Source: Monosiga brevicollis MX1
Taxonomy: Eukaryota > Opisthokonta > Choanoflagellata > Craspedida > Salpingoecidae
Assembly (NCBI RefSeq): GCF_000002865.3
Contig: NW_001865054.1
Location: 567,450-631,449, forward strand
Reading direction: 5' to 3'
DNA: 64,000 nt
In this document: piece after piece, positions 35,233 through 47,116 of the stretch
How positions within the stretch are numbered: position 1 is the first letter of the stretch
Layout of the letters: the number at the start of each line of letters is the position of its first letter
Notes under the pieces: generated by a model
Told to the model about the DNA's origin: nothing
Database searches by the model: none
What the model saw: the letters and a program-made list of their open reading frames with translations, nothing else
Made by a program: the position numbers and the translations under genes

Positions 35233-35432
<200 letters not shown>

Positions 35433-35617
35433 GTGTGGCGCAGTTTCGTTTGAACTTTGGGGGGGAGCGCCAGGACTCCAAAGTTGCCGCCGCTGCCATC
35501 AGCTCAGTTCATCCACCTGTGTGGTGGGTGGTGTGCGCGCCCCTTCTTCTTCTTCTTCTTCTTCTCTCTCTATCTCTCTCTTTCTGGGAAAATTCGGCAT
35601 CGATTTAGGCCAGCACG

Positions 35618-38600
35618 ATGGGCCTGCTGAGTCTGGGGACCCCCATGCATTGGAAGGACGTCAAGCCGATTGCTGATCATGTCCGGGAGCATGGCATTGT
35701 CCAGCTGGTTAACATTTGGAACCGACTCAAGGGCCGACAACAAGACATTTTGCTCTGGGGCGATGAAGTTGAATGCATGGTCGTGCTTCTGGACCAGGAC
35801 AAGCGACAAGCGCGCCTCGTGCTCCGGTAGGACGCTTAGACTTGGGCTCCATTCGGCCGGCACCAGACTTCTGTCTGACCCCGCGCCCGCGTGTGTCATT
35901 GCAATTGCCCATAGGGGCAAGCAGCTGCTAGATGAGCTTGATACCATCTCACGGGGTGGGTACTTCTACTACTTTTATTCCCTCGCCAGAGAACCGTGCA
36001 CTGCTTGCTCGCCACATTCACCCCGTTGCTCTGTTTTGCCTCATTCGCTCGTCCGACGACTTTAGACTGGCCCGACACCGAGGCCGGCCGTGTGCTCTGG
36101 CATCCCGAGTATGGGCGCTACATGATCGAGTCCACCCCCGCCGCACCCTATGGTGGGCGCATTGAGGATATGCTGAAGGTGCGGCGCTGGCCAACCCTTG
36201 ATCCCTTTCGCTCTGCTTTGCTGCAAACTAAGCTTACTTTTGACGACCGCCTTGATTCGCTCGGCGTCAACAGGTTGAGGGTAACATGGCCTTGCGCCGC
36301 CAGCAAGCTAAGAAGGCACTCAAAGACGGCGAGGTGGTCATGACCATTACCGTCTTCCCTCGACTGGGCTGCGGCCTCTTCACCGAACCCCCTTATGCTC
36401 CTTCGCCTGGCGGAGATGTGAGCAAGTCCCTTTTTTTTCCCGACCAGGCGATTAATGAACATCCGCGGTACGCCCCTTGGCTCTCCTTCGACCTGGCTCT
36501 GGCTATCCGTATCAACTCTGGCCTATTCGGACGCGGTCGCTCAGAACTCAAAAACTGTACGCCCGATTGCTCGTGCGTCATTCAGCTTTCCAACGCTGAC
36601 AGCCAATATCCGCAGGCGCCGTGGCTCCAAGGTCGCCATGAACATTCCCAGTATGTTTTCTCTTGCTTTTGCCTCAACTCTATGTTACTCCTTGCGTCAA
36701 GTTGTTTCCCGATCAAACCTAACTCTGCGCATGCACCTGCCCGCGGCTGGCATGTGCTTGATACAATGGCAGTCTTCCGCGATACTAAAACGCCCATGCC
36801 CTTCATTGAGGATTTTGCCAACACTGGTAGAGCTCGGGATGATCACTGCTTGAATGAGGCTTGTTCGTTCTTTTTGCTGCCTTTGCTAACAAAGCTGTCA
36901 TGACTTTCGGGACGCAGGACACCCCGAAGACCCAGAGGGTGCGAGTGCCGCGCTGCCCGATCACATTTACATGGATGCCATGGGCTTTGGCATGGGCAAC
37001 TCGTGTCTTCAAGTCACATTTCAGGCCCGCAAGTAAGGCCGTCCCAACCCACCCAGATTCGACCATGTAGCCCTTTTATCTCATCAAACCACGTGTCTCT
37101 TTCTGTTTGCCCGGGTCTAAATCCCGCAGCGTTGAAGAGGCACGCCACCTATACGACCAGCTGGCCAACGTGACCCCCATCTTCCTGGCTCTCTCAGCCT
37201 CAGCACCCATATTCCGTGGGTATCTCTCTGATCGTGATGCACGCTGGGACGTCATTGCCGGCTCGGTTGACTGCCGAACGGCGGAGGAGCGCGGGCTTGA
37301 GCCCCTGAAGAATGACCGCATGGAGATCAGCAAATCTCGCTATGGCTCCATCAGCAGCTATCTCTCTGAGGGTCCGTCGTATCGCGGCATTGCGGCATCG
37401 TGGCGCCGTTGCTTCATTTCACATCGGAACATTGGGACATTGGATACTCCAGTCCAGCTTTACATCATTACGTCACGACCTTTGCGCACTCTAACCTCTG
37501 CGATTTGTGAATCCTACCCCACAGACCCACGTAACAAACCAGAGTTTGAGGATATTCCCTTGGAGGTTGATGATGGCATCCTGCAGACGCTGCTCGATAA
37601 TGGTTCGTTCGTTGCAACAATGACCCGTTTAATCGATTATTTCAATGACCAGCTCACAAGCTGGCTCCGTGCTCTTATCACAGGCTTCGACCTGCGCTTG
37701 GCCCGTCACTTTGCACACCTGTTTATCCGAGATCCATTGGTCGTCTTCCGTGAGTTGATTGATCAAGATGATTCGACGTCCACGGATCATTTTGAGGTAC
37801 GACGCAGGTGTCAAACGGCCGTGGCATGATGTTCTCGGCTTCCAAGTCATCCCCGGTGCATTGCGTGACTCCCACATTGCATCCTACCCATGGCTTCTAC
37901 ATTGGCACTGGCGCTGGCACGTGTTGCAGAACCTTCAAAGCACCAATTGGCAAACCATGCGCTTCAAGCCTCCTCCGTCGGGCTCTGATATTGGTCCGTG
38001 CTATCTCTGCCCGAGCTTGCCTTCCTATCCAGTTCTGAAGCTTGACAGGACTCACCTGCCACTTCAACGCCGCCTACGTGCGCCTGCTTGCTTTAGGGTG
38101 GCGCGTTGAGTTTCGCACCTGCGAAGTCCAATTTACCGACTTTGAAAATGCCGCCTACACCATCTTTATCGTCCTTCTTTCCCGCACGATCCTCTCCTTC
38201 GACCTTAACCTGTACATGCCGCTTTCGAAGGTCGATGAGAACATGGACATGGCACAAACAAGAGATGCTGCGCGTCAAGGCCTCTTTTGGTGCCGTCAAC
38301 ACCTTACTGGTATCCCCACCCTCCCCCGTTCTGGCCCACTGCTCTTGCCTGCTCGGCGACTTGACGTGTAGCTCATGGGCCACACTGTTCAGACTGCATC
38401 TCCTACCGTATACCTTGATTGCGAATTGGCACAGCTCATGCAAATATCCATGGTGTATTTTACCTGTTTGATATAAAATTGGTCTTCAGATGAGATGCCA
38501 GCCGGCTCGCCAATGGTGCGCCTACCGCCACATCCCGACAGCTGCGAGCTGATGACGTTGGATCACATTTTGAACGGCAAGGTGTGTGTGTCGTCTGCAT

Positions 38601-39164
38601 GCATTGATGCACAAAGGATCTTGAGCAACCTCAGTATTGTGAAAACCTTGTTCTTTTCACTTTTTCGGCTCTGCAGCCCGATTCCTTCCCAGGCCTTCTA
38701 CCCTTGGTGGACCTTTACCTCAAGTCAATGGATTTGGAGCTGGATAGCTAGTCAGTTTGCCGCTCATCACGTGCCATGACAGTGCGCGACGCGAGCAACG
38801 CACCTGATGACGTTTGCCTGTCGCGCCTTCTTGCAGTTGCCAAATCCGCCGCTACCTCGATTTCCTCAGCGATCGAGCTGCTGGCAAGCTTTTGACCGAA
38901 GCCCAGTGGATTCGCGAGTACGTGCACCAGCACCCCTTGTATCAGCAAGACTCGGTGGTTCCCGATGAGCTTGCATTTGATTTGCTCAAGACAATCAACG
39001 ACATTGCCGAAGGTGCGTATCGTGACCTCGCCGTCTGTCTGAGTGCCTGAGTTGGGTTCAGCCCTCATCTCAACCTGCTCCGTATCTCGTCATCTCGGCT
39101 GGTGGTAGGAAAAGCTTCTGCACCAACGCTATTGGGCGATTATATCAAGCCCACTGCATGTTGA
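35618..39164 (+). CDS. GCLC: Glutamate-cysteine ligase catalytic subunit
   Basis: Makes gamma-glutamylcysteine from glutamate, cysteine and ATP, the limiting step of glutathione synthesis, in the cytosol. Sixteen exons join to 632 residues (human has 637): 35618-35826, 35915-35955, 36066-36178, 36274-36467, 36586-36650, 36773-36826, 36918-37032, 37130-37371, 37525-37602, 37684-37796, 37930-37993, 38097-38309, 38490-38581, 38677-38750, 38837-39012, 39109-39164. It opens [20 protein letters not shown] (human MGLLSQGSPLSWEE). It keeps [95 protein letters not shown] and PLSKVDENM. The active-site blocks are intact. Confidence 0.97.
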
Positions 39165-39678
39165 GGACGCTGCTTGATGCCAAATAGTTGTTTTGGCAAA
39201 GTGCCTTGCCGTTGTATACTTTCACTGACTTGAATCGATTCCTATCGTTCCTTGCTGCTCTTTCATAAACGTGTGTCGGCCCCATCTATGCTCAGCCTCT
39301 GCACAAAAGAACGCGTCTATATCATTTGTGTTGGGGAGAGTTGATCCTTGTAAATCTCGCTGTATTAGATTAGAAGGCAAACGATTGAACATGGGCGCAC
39401 ACACGACGAAACTTGGACCCAGCTCAGCTGGTGCCCAGAGCGTTTGCTCAAGCGGCCCCGGATTCTGCACTGCCGGTGCCATCAAGACGGGGCGGGCTTG
39501 CTCGCACAACCTCACTCACCAAGCGGCCCTGCCGCCAATGCTGATCAAAGAGCTGGCCGTCGGGACGACAAAATACACCCCAGCCGTGACTGCGAAATCC
39601 GTGGCGCGGGCCGATGTGAAGGGTGCGCGCTACGCTTGGGTCCAATGAACGGCTAAGCCCACCCTGCCCCGTGCAGGA
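39165..39678. other. Gap between GCLC and MORN genes
   Basis: Lies between converging stop codons. I see no gene or repeat. Confidence 0.5.
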
Positions 39679-40264
39679 TTAAAACATTGCCCTGCAAACA
39701 CCGTACCGCTTATTGTTCTGAAACATGCCGGTATACGTGCTACCGTCCGGAAGGGACTCGGTGCCAACCGGTCCTATGCGTATTGCGGCGTGATTAGAAA
39801 TTTGGCCTTGTGGTTTTGGGGGTGGTCGATGCCCAATTAACGATGCAACGGAGAGTAGGCGAGACCCCTGACCGTGACGTTGATCGATTTCAAAGGGACC
39901 TTCATAAATCGTGCCACCCATGATGAGTCGGCCCCAGCCGTGGCGTAGACCTAAACTTGCGACCTTGCGCATGAATGCTCGGGGAGGGAGAGGGCCGGGC
40001 GTGACAAGCGATATGAGCAGACCCACCTTCGACAAAGTCGCCTGCATACGTCGTGCCATTGATGTAGCGGCGGTAGCCCCGGCCCGTCATCTCACCATGC
40101 TTGAACTCGCCTAATTTGGGGGCGACACCATCAGAATGGAGATGCGCGGGCATATCAGAGCGCTGGCCATGCGAATCTGACCCACCTCGATAAAAGCCCT
40201 GATCAAAATACATCAGCTCGCCTTGCCCATGTGGCATGTCTGTTGCTGGATCTCGCTCCCCTGT

Positions 40265-40338
<74 letters not shown>

Positions 40339-40410
40339 CAGGTGTGTGAGCCTTGGCGGAGGCCAGCGTCAGGGCCCACCGCACCGGCACCGCCCACCTC
40401 GATAGTTCAT
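39679..40410 (-). CDS. Small MORN-repeat protein
   Basis: MORN repeats form an elongated beta-sheet that binds lipids or partner proteins, often at membranes, cilia or cytoskeleton. Five exons (40410-40398, 40260-40186, 40110-40027, 39950-39873, 39773-39679) join to 114 residues. Units are seen as HGQGELMYFDQGFYRG, GEFKHGEMTGRGYRRYINGT with TYAGDFVEG, GLRHGWGRLIMGGTIYEGPF and LPDGSTYTGMFQNNKRYGV, that is four to five units of the YxGxxxxGxxxGxG type. Frame agreement requires the fourth exon to end at the donor GTCAGG. The first exon is only MNYR plus one base, so an additional upstream exon is possible. The length is in the range of small MORN proteins. Confidence 0.75.
40266..40335. repeat. 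(CA)n microsatellite next to a MORN-gene acceptor
   Basis: About 35 CA units on the + strand, (TG)n on the gene's sense strand, ending five bases before the acceptor AG of exon 2. The usual pyrimidine tract is replaced by the repeat. Confidence 0.95.
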
Positions 40411-40583
40411 GGTTGCACTCCTACAGCAACCCAAATTCCTCCACAATCTACGCACAGGGCCTGATGTGCCCTCTTCAAGACACACCCATCAAAGTCGCTG
40501 CTGCTCCGGCTGACAAGGCCGCGGCGCAGCTGCTGTTGCTGTTGCTGTCCTGGCCGCCGCCGCCGCCCCAGCAACCAACAATG

Positions 40584-40652
<69 letters not shown>

Positions 40653-40828
40653 AACATCTGACTTTTACTGACCGTTACGAACTCATGTTTTTTCTCTTTT
40701 TTTTGCAGTGAAAGGCTACCGTTGGCGGCTACCTGAGATTAAAAGCTCTGAAGGCAGAGTGTCGAGGGCTGCGTGGACGGGCACAAGGCTGCAGAGGCTT
40801 GAACATGATGTGGCGCTAACATGCAAAA
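40411..40828. promoter_or_regulatory. Divergent promoter region (MORN and BABAM2 genes)
   Basis: The two genes are head to head with about 420 bases between start codons. A second (CA)n tract lies within. No other feature is supported. Confidence 0.45.
40586..40651. repeat. (CA)n microsatellite, about 65 bp
   Basis: About 32 uninterrupted CA units on the + strand, roughly 180 bases upstream of the BABAM2 start codon. Confidence 0.95.
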
Positions 40829-42742
40829 ATGGGAATGCGGGCCAACCCCGGCGAGCACCAGGCCATCGCGAAACAGATCCGCGCCTGGCATCCATCAGCC
40901 TTGACTGCGCCCCCCGAGGTCAAAGCTGTGCTATTTGAAGACCGTGTGTCAGGATTTGACATCGCTTTTCAAATTGGGCCACGCGACTGCACTTGTACGC
41001 GACGTTGCCCCCCTCCCTTGAAGCATGCAGCCTCCATTGTGTGGTTGCTTCTGCGCGTCCTAACCCTGGTGTCTCGGATTGTCTGGGCTCATTTGGTTAG
41101 GGACCCTCATCTATTGTCCAGATGCACTCGATGAAGCACCTGATATCATTCTGGACGCCGATTTGGCGACCTTTGTAGCATTTCCTCCAACCGCTGTACG
41201 CGTTGACACAAGTCGCCCAATGGTCTTCAAGTTTAAATTCATTTTCATTCTCATTCCGTTTGCGGCGCTCACTGGCTATGCGGTTTGGATGACCTGACAG
41301 GATGCTTGGTGGTCTGACCATGTTCAAGTCCTGCTCGACTTTTACCTCAAGGTATGCTTATGACGAGGCTTTGCTGAACAACCGCACATCTGTGGGGTTT
41401 GTGGCTGCAAACACGGCCACATGGCAATGTCCCTTCTTGCTTTAACCTAAGTTGTTTGCTTAGGAGTATCTCAAGCACCAACGGCAGATCTTGCTGCACG
41501 CATCAGATGAGTTTTTGCAGGATGCGCTAGGTGGCATCAACGAGAGGCTTGATGAACAATACGGATTGCAAGCAGCCGTTGTTGTAACGAGCTCCAACTC
41601 AATTCCCCCCGGACACGGCACTCCGGCCTTTTCCCGGGCCTGGCTGAGATTTTGCTATGACTTGGCTGATCTAGTGCCACATGCACCAGTACGCACTGCC
41701 ACCCTCTGCCCCCAGTCCTCCCCTGTCACTATCGTTGAGACAGGCACAAAGGCTGATTCGAATAATGCTTATGCACACACATCAAGCCGATTATCTCTCA
41801 CAAAGGACTGCATGGCTTCAGGATGTGTCAAGCGATCTTCTGGGGCAGTCTGTGCAATTGGAGGTTGACTTGCAACGCCAGACAGATGGCGAGTGGCAAC
41901 CCAGCTACTCGTGTCACATCCCTGAAGCACTTGAAGCCACCCGTTTGCTCAACTTCACGTTGCCGGTATTGAACTCCTCTCTTACCGTGAAGCAAGCCGC
42001 GGCGCGCTTGTGCGATGCCGTGGCTGACCACATTTGCCAGCCCGAGCAAATGAGTGATGCGCGCCGTCTGTTCATTGCAGCCTGCCTGGCACGCTTTGGC
42101 GGGTAAGGCCTTGTCTAGGCTCAAATGGCGGGTACTTTTATACCAGCCAAAAGTAAATGTCGCTCACAGGGCCAGCCGCAGCTAATGGTGCAAATTCTCC
42201 TGTTTGCTTTGCCTCTCAGCTCCATCTTAGAGTATGACGCGCAGAACTTCTCTGTGTTACATGCCCTCGTGACGGTCAGTTTGATTTGTGGTTCTCGTTG
42301 TCTTCTCCTCCCCATGCCTTTGTGTATGGACAGTTGTTGCGTGTGAATGATGCCTAGACCTCGGCCTTTCTTTCACTACTAGGCTGGTACCTTTTTTGCC
42401 GTTTTGCGAGTGGAGCTTCCGGCTCATTTTCCAAATGAAGCACCACGACTCACACTCTTGAGTTGCTACCAAGCTCAAGAGCGGGAGACAGAGTTGCCAA
42501 GATCCCAAACCATCGATGATGCATCCTGTTCCCTTGCCGGGTTGCCCCCGATGGACATGGTGGACAGACTCTGGTTGGTTGTTGAGCAACTTTTGGTCGG
42601 CTTTGACAATCGCCAGCTCACTCCAATCTGCATTTTTTTTTCTTTATCTCATCGCATAGGAACCTGCTGCCCACGGCCTTGGATGAGTTTTCTCAAGCGC
42701 ATTGATGCCTCGGTTTTTCTCATTTCAAAGTTCTCCCAGTAA
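40829..42742 (+). CDS. BABAM2: BRISC/BRCA1-A complex subunit BABAM2 (BRE)
   Basis: In animals BRE is a scaffold of the BRISC and BRCA1-A complexes, which cut K63-linked ubiquitin through BRCC36. Seven exons (40829-40994, 41101-41195, 41301-41351, 41464-41688, 41744-42102, 42220-42274, 42383-42742) join to 436 residues. FDIAFQIGPRDCTWTLIYCP and PDIILDADLATFVAFPP match the UEV-like [21 protein letters not shown] region. DAWWSDHVQVLLDFYLKEYL matches the helix after it. LFIAACLARFGG then SILEYDAQNFSVLHALV and FFAVLRVELPAHFPNEAPRL match the second UEV domain (FLSHFGTGVVEYD, FPRDQPTLTF). The 3' end is less sure: a terminal intron (donor after EQLL, acceptor near 42659) would shorten the tail. Confidence 0.85.
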
Positions 42743-43017
42743 TTTCTCAAGAAAGACATCACAACACTGTTCTTGATGAAGCATCAATTGCATCCACAAA
42801 ATCTTGTACCCACAGGTTGCGACTTGGTATCACAGCTACACGGTTTTGCAAAGCCATGGTGACACGTGTCGCTTCAAGCACTGATCAGTCGACTTGGCAG
42901 GTTGTGGCGATTTCACGATGCGTCCCATCATCAAGAAAAAAAAATGACACGTCGGTTGGAGGAGAAGGGCACTTGATAGCGCAGCTGGACTTGTCCTACA
43001 CGAATGAAGCCAGTCAC
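42743..43017. other. Short gap between converging genes
   Basis: Separates the BABAM2 and ZNF598 stop codons by about 275 bases; the two transcripts probably overlap or nearly touch at their 3' ends. Confidence 0.5.
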
Positions 43018-44790
43018 CTAGCGCCGCGCCCCCCAGGCAGAGCTGACGGCGGATGGTCCACTACGTCCGACTGCTGGGCCGCTCCTTGCGCGACCACGCC
43101 CGACAGACATGAGACTAGGAAAGTCAGACTCCACCTCGGGGTCATGATGTGCCTGGTGCGCAGCTGCATCGGTGCTCTTGAGCAATTGCCCACAGGTGCG
43201 ACACTGGTGCAGGCCTAGATCGGGTAAACCACCAGTACCAGCTTTTGTCACCGTGACCTTGCTACGAGGCCCCCTGGTATTCAAGGTCACCGACTTGACC
43301 TAAGCCGTGGGTCAATGCCATCGAAGCCATCACAAATCGTCAGCCGTTCATTTCAAATCCCTCTCATGAATGCTGCGCTAGACTGCCATGAACACGAGTG
43401 TTCAACGTACCTGGCTCCGATGGCGCTCATCATTATAAGCTTGCAGCAGCAAGCCTTGCAAACGAATGTTGGGAAGGAGGGCAATGAGCTCACCAAACAC
43501 GCGAGGCGTGGCATCGCCCAAGAGCTGATGGGCACGACGGAAATAGTCATCGGCAGACACGTGGCCTTCGCGGAAGGTGGCCGTCAACGACTTGAACTCG
43601 TCAAAGTCGGCGTCAGACTGCAGACTGCGCATGAGCAGCTTGCGCATGGCGTCATTGCGCTCCTTGAAGGATGCAGGACGGATATAGTCATGGGCACGAG
43701 TTGCCATGGTTGAGCTTGAGGCTGCCGACGTCGCCGCACCGCCCTGCTTGGGACGACTGGATCCACCCCCGCGGGAAGCAGCGCTTCCACGACCAGACGC
43801 AGAGCCACGACCAGTGCCTTGACCGCGATTGGGGGCAGGATTGGGGCCAGAGCGGCGAGAAGGAGGACCCGCGGCTGCCAGCGATGGCCACGAGGCCTCC
43901 ACGGCGGCAACCAAGGAAGCCTCATTCAAAGAAGGTCCAGCCATGTTGGCCATGTTGGGACCGGCGATAGCAGCACGAAAATTGTTCGACGCTGGGCCGC
44001 TATTTGGCGCGGCCATCGAAGCACCCGGTGGTGCTGCCGCCTGAGGAGCGCTTGGTCCCCCTCCGTTTTTGCCGCCGCCGCCAAGAGTGGGAAAGGCCGC
44101 TTCACTCAGATCAGGAGCGGCGGTGGCAGCATCGACATGCATACGGGCTTCTTGCTGCTGAGTAGTGGCCTCAATCTCCCGAGCTCGTCGGTCGTTGCCC
44201 CGGTTGCGGTCTCGACTGCGAGCCCCACGTCCCTCGCCGTGACCTTGCTGGCGGTCGGAGCGACCACCCGCGCTTTCTGTATCAAAGAAAGTGGCGGGGT
44301 CAAGCGCGCGTGCGCGTTGCTTCTCGGCGCGTGAACGGCCTTCCATATGCTCTTCAACGATGTGATGCTGCAGCTCAATGTCATTGAGGAAGGCGATAAG
44401 AAAGCAGCCATGTGGGCAGGCCACATGCTCCTCCCGGTAGTGCTGCAAGCAGATCCAGAAAAGACGGGTGGGCGGGCGTGAGCATCACGATGATTTGACA
44501 AAACATTGGGATGGAGCACGTCAGGGACTGCAACAAGAACTAGGGAGGAACCCCGACCTTGTCGAGCGCACGTTGATCCGTGTAGTATTCGTGTGGCTTG
44601 CCAATTTTGGCGCAAAGGCCACAGTGGCTATGTTCGTGCTTGAGGTGCGCGTGCAATGCGTCGTTATCATAGTAGCTATGCATGCAGTGGCCGGCCATGC
44701 CTGTGAAGTGAGCTCATGTTTCGGCTAGAAGACTCATGGAGGAGGGCATTCACCGCAACGCGCTGGTGGTCACTCACACACACACACACG

Positions 44791-44821
<31 letters not shown>

Positions 44822-46332
44822 ATACCGATGCCTGCAAAAGCCGCACTCTGGGTGACCATCTGGACAGTTGATGTCGCCTCGCTTGCGATGCGTACGCAGG
44901 TCTTGTTGCGTGTATGTGGCCTAAAGTGAGCCAAACTTCAAAGTGAAAAAAACCAGGAGCTTGGTGGGGTTGGTCCGAGCCTGTATTCCGTGGCTCTTTG
45001 GCACGCGGAACTGCCGACTCGGTGCACGTACGTATTCCGAGGGAAATTTGGTACTGTGTTGGACGCAAAGACTGCAAAAGTAGAGCTGGTGCTGCCGCAT
45101 GAGGTGGTTGGAAAGGTCTTGGTGGGTCGTGCAGCTTTGGTCGCATGATGGGCACGACAAGGCAAACAGGCGCTGGCAGACTATAGAGCCCAGCATGACA
45201 GTGAGGCGGAGTGGGGCAGCGCTACAAGCTGATTCGCCAAAGACTGCATAACGGTCAGCAACAAGGCAGGATTCCTGCCGCACCTTTCTGCACAGCACGA
45301 GAGCTGCAATAAGCACGCCATGAAGGAACATGAATGCTGCTTTTGGGCATCTTCGCGGGCCAATTGATATCTGTGTCCTTGGTTAATAGCACCTGCACGG
45401 TAAAGATCCAAGTCAGCGAGCAGGGCCTCAAACGAGAAAGGCTGAAGAACAAATATCGAGTGGTTGGAACATGCGCATGCGAGTTGTGTTTCCACCGCGG
45501 ATTGACCCGGCCAATCCGTCATCTTTGGTGAATCGGTTGCATTTTGGCTGACCTCGGGAAGTGGAGTACGGCAGACGGGGCAGTCATCATTCTTGACGAG
45601 AACTCGGAGGCGCAGAGAACAACGATGGCAAAGCTTGTGATTGCAAACACCGACAGCCAGGACTTCGACGGGCTCAAAACAAATCTCGCACGTCTCCGTG
45701 CCTTCGGGGACATCTTCAACACTCTCCAGTGCCTTACGAACTTGCGTGGTGAGCGAGACCTTGACTTGGCCGTCACGGGTACGCTCAATTTGCTGAGGCT
45801 CAGTGGCTTGGTTTTGGGACGCGTCATGCGTCCGTCGGCCACCACGTCCACGCCCACCATCACGAGACTGGCCCTGGGTGCCACGACCACGGCCGCTATT
45901 GGCTCGGCGACTAGGTTCATCCGGGTCCATATGCACGTGGGTCTGGCGGTGGCCACGACCTTGACCGGATTCGTTGCGTCGTTGGCGAGGAGCTCGTGCC
46001 GGTAGAGGCGCGCCGTTCGAGCCACTACCAGCTGCCGGAACAGGATCGGGCAGTGACGGTAAGTCAGGAAGGGGCAAGGTTAGCGAAGCCGAGGTGGCAT
46101 TGGAAGTGTTGCCGTTGCCATTGCTGCCACGGCGTGTGCCGGGTTCGGGCAGTGAAAAGTCCAAGTCGGGCAAAGGCGCCAGTGGATCCATGCTGTCGTT
46201 CTGGACAGCCGCGGTGGGTGACGTAAGGGGCGTGTGAGAAGCGGATGCAGTGACTGCAACACGACCACGAATCGAGGCTCGCGGGCACCAGGCACTGGCA
46301 GCTACGTTGAGCAAAGATAACGGATTAGGCAT
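43018..46332 (-). CDS. ZNF598: RING/C2H2 ubiquitin ligase ZNF598/Hel2
   Basis: Senses collided ribosomes and ubiquitinates small-subunit proteins to start ribosome quality control. Exon 1 (46332-45553) has about 200 residues of Gly/Arg/Pro-rich sequence, then the RING: CEICFEPVEVLAVGVCNHKL, CHRCSLRLRVLV and CPVC, close to human CVVCC...FGRCDHPVCYRCSTRMRVL. Later exons carry the zinc fingers in family order: CPSCDQSCTTHQDLSNHLMR and HQLYFCSLC (near 45060-45160), YTQQDLRTHRKRGDINCPDG with ECGFCRHRY (44830-44920), LKHEHSHCGLCAKIGKPHEY (near 44600), then EEHVACPHGCFLIAF. A long Gly/Ser/Arg tail follows, with a helical block DYIRPASFKERNDAMRKLLM. The last exon ends with one more finger, CRTCGQLLKSTDAAAHQAHH. 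The start could be the later Met of MDPLAPLPDLDF. Confidence 0.92.
44774..44822. repeat. (CA)n(CG)n(CA)n tract at a ZNF598 splice donor
   Basis: On the gene's sense strand the exon ending CRHRY runs directly into GTATGTGTGTGTG and a GT/GC repeat, so the donor overlaps the repeat. Confidence 0.9.
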
Positions 46333-46681
46333 GGTGATACGGGAGCTATATTAAATGGAGCCTGGCTGGTGCGTGCCAAAAGTGTGTATGCGCGGCTGTA
46401 CAAGTGCGTGTGCGTGCGTGCGGCGTGTCGGGGAGGCTGGTCGTGCAATCCGTTCGAGCCGTGTAATCAGTCCGAAAGCCGGAAGGAGGGGAAGCAACGA
46501 TCCGTGTGCCAGGTGTGGAGCGTCAACGCGTCTTGAACAAATTGTAAAATACACATCTACACATCAGCATACATACCTCCAACGACGAGCACCACTTGAC
46601 AAGACCCCCAGCGTCCAGAACAAGCTCACCCTTGCACCAAGTCCCAGCTCAGTCCCGCAAACAAGTGCACACAACCCCCGC

Positions 46682-46769
<88 letters not shown>

Positions 46770-47116
46770 AAGTGAGAAACACAAAAGAAACCAGCTTTGG
46801 TTGTAGTTGATTATGCAGTCTTGCGCTTATGTGTGTGTGAGACCAGCTGCTGCTTCTTGTGTGTGTGTGTGTGTGTGGTGGAATGTAATGTGGTAACGCC
46901 TGCACATGAGGGTTATGAAAGCAGTGTATGTCAGACAAAATGCAAACACACACACACACACAGGAGGTTTTGCGACTTGGGACCATGGACGGATAGAGGT
47001 GAATGGGGTGCTGCATTGTTGTTATGGCTGGGCTCTCACGTGCGAATGGCAGCTAGATCACCCAGATTTCGCACTGGATTCATCGAAATGTGACAACAAA
47101 CTCAACACGCGCTGGA
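46333..47116. promoter_or_regulatory. Upstream region of the ZNF598 gene, with microsatellites
   Basis: Holds the ZNF598 promoter and the 3' region of the MFS transporter gene. A long GA tract and shorter GT and AC runs (46859-46877, 46947-46962) are present. No gene is supported. Confidence 0.5.
46688..46766. repeat. (GA)n microsatellite, about 79 bp
   Basis: About 39 GA units on the + strand, (CT)n on the sense strand of ZNF598, roughly 355 bases upstream of its start codon. Confidence 0.95.
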
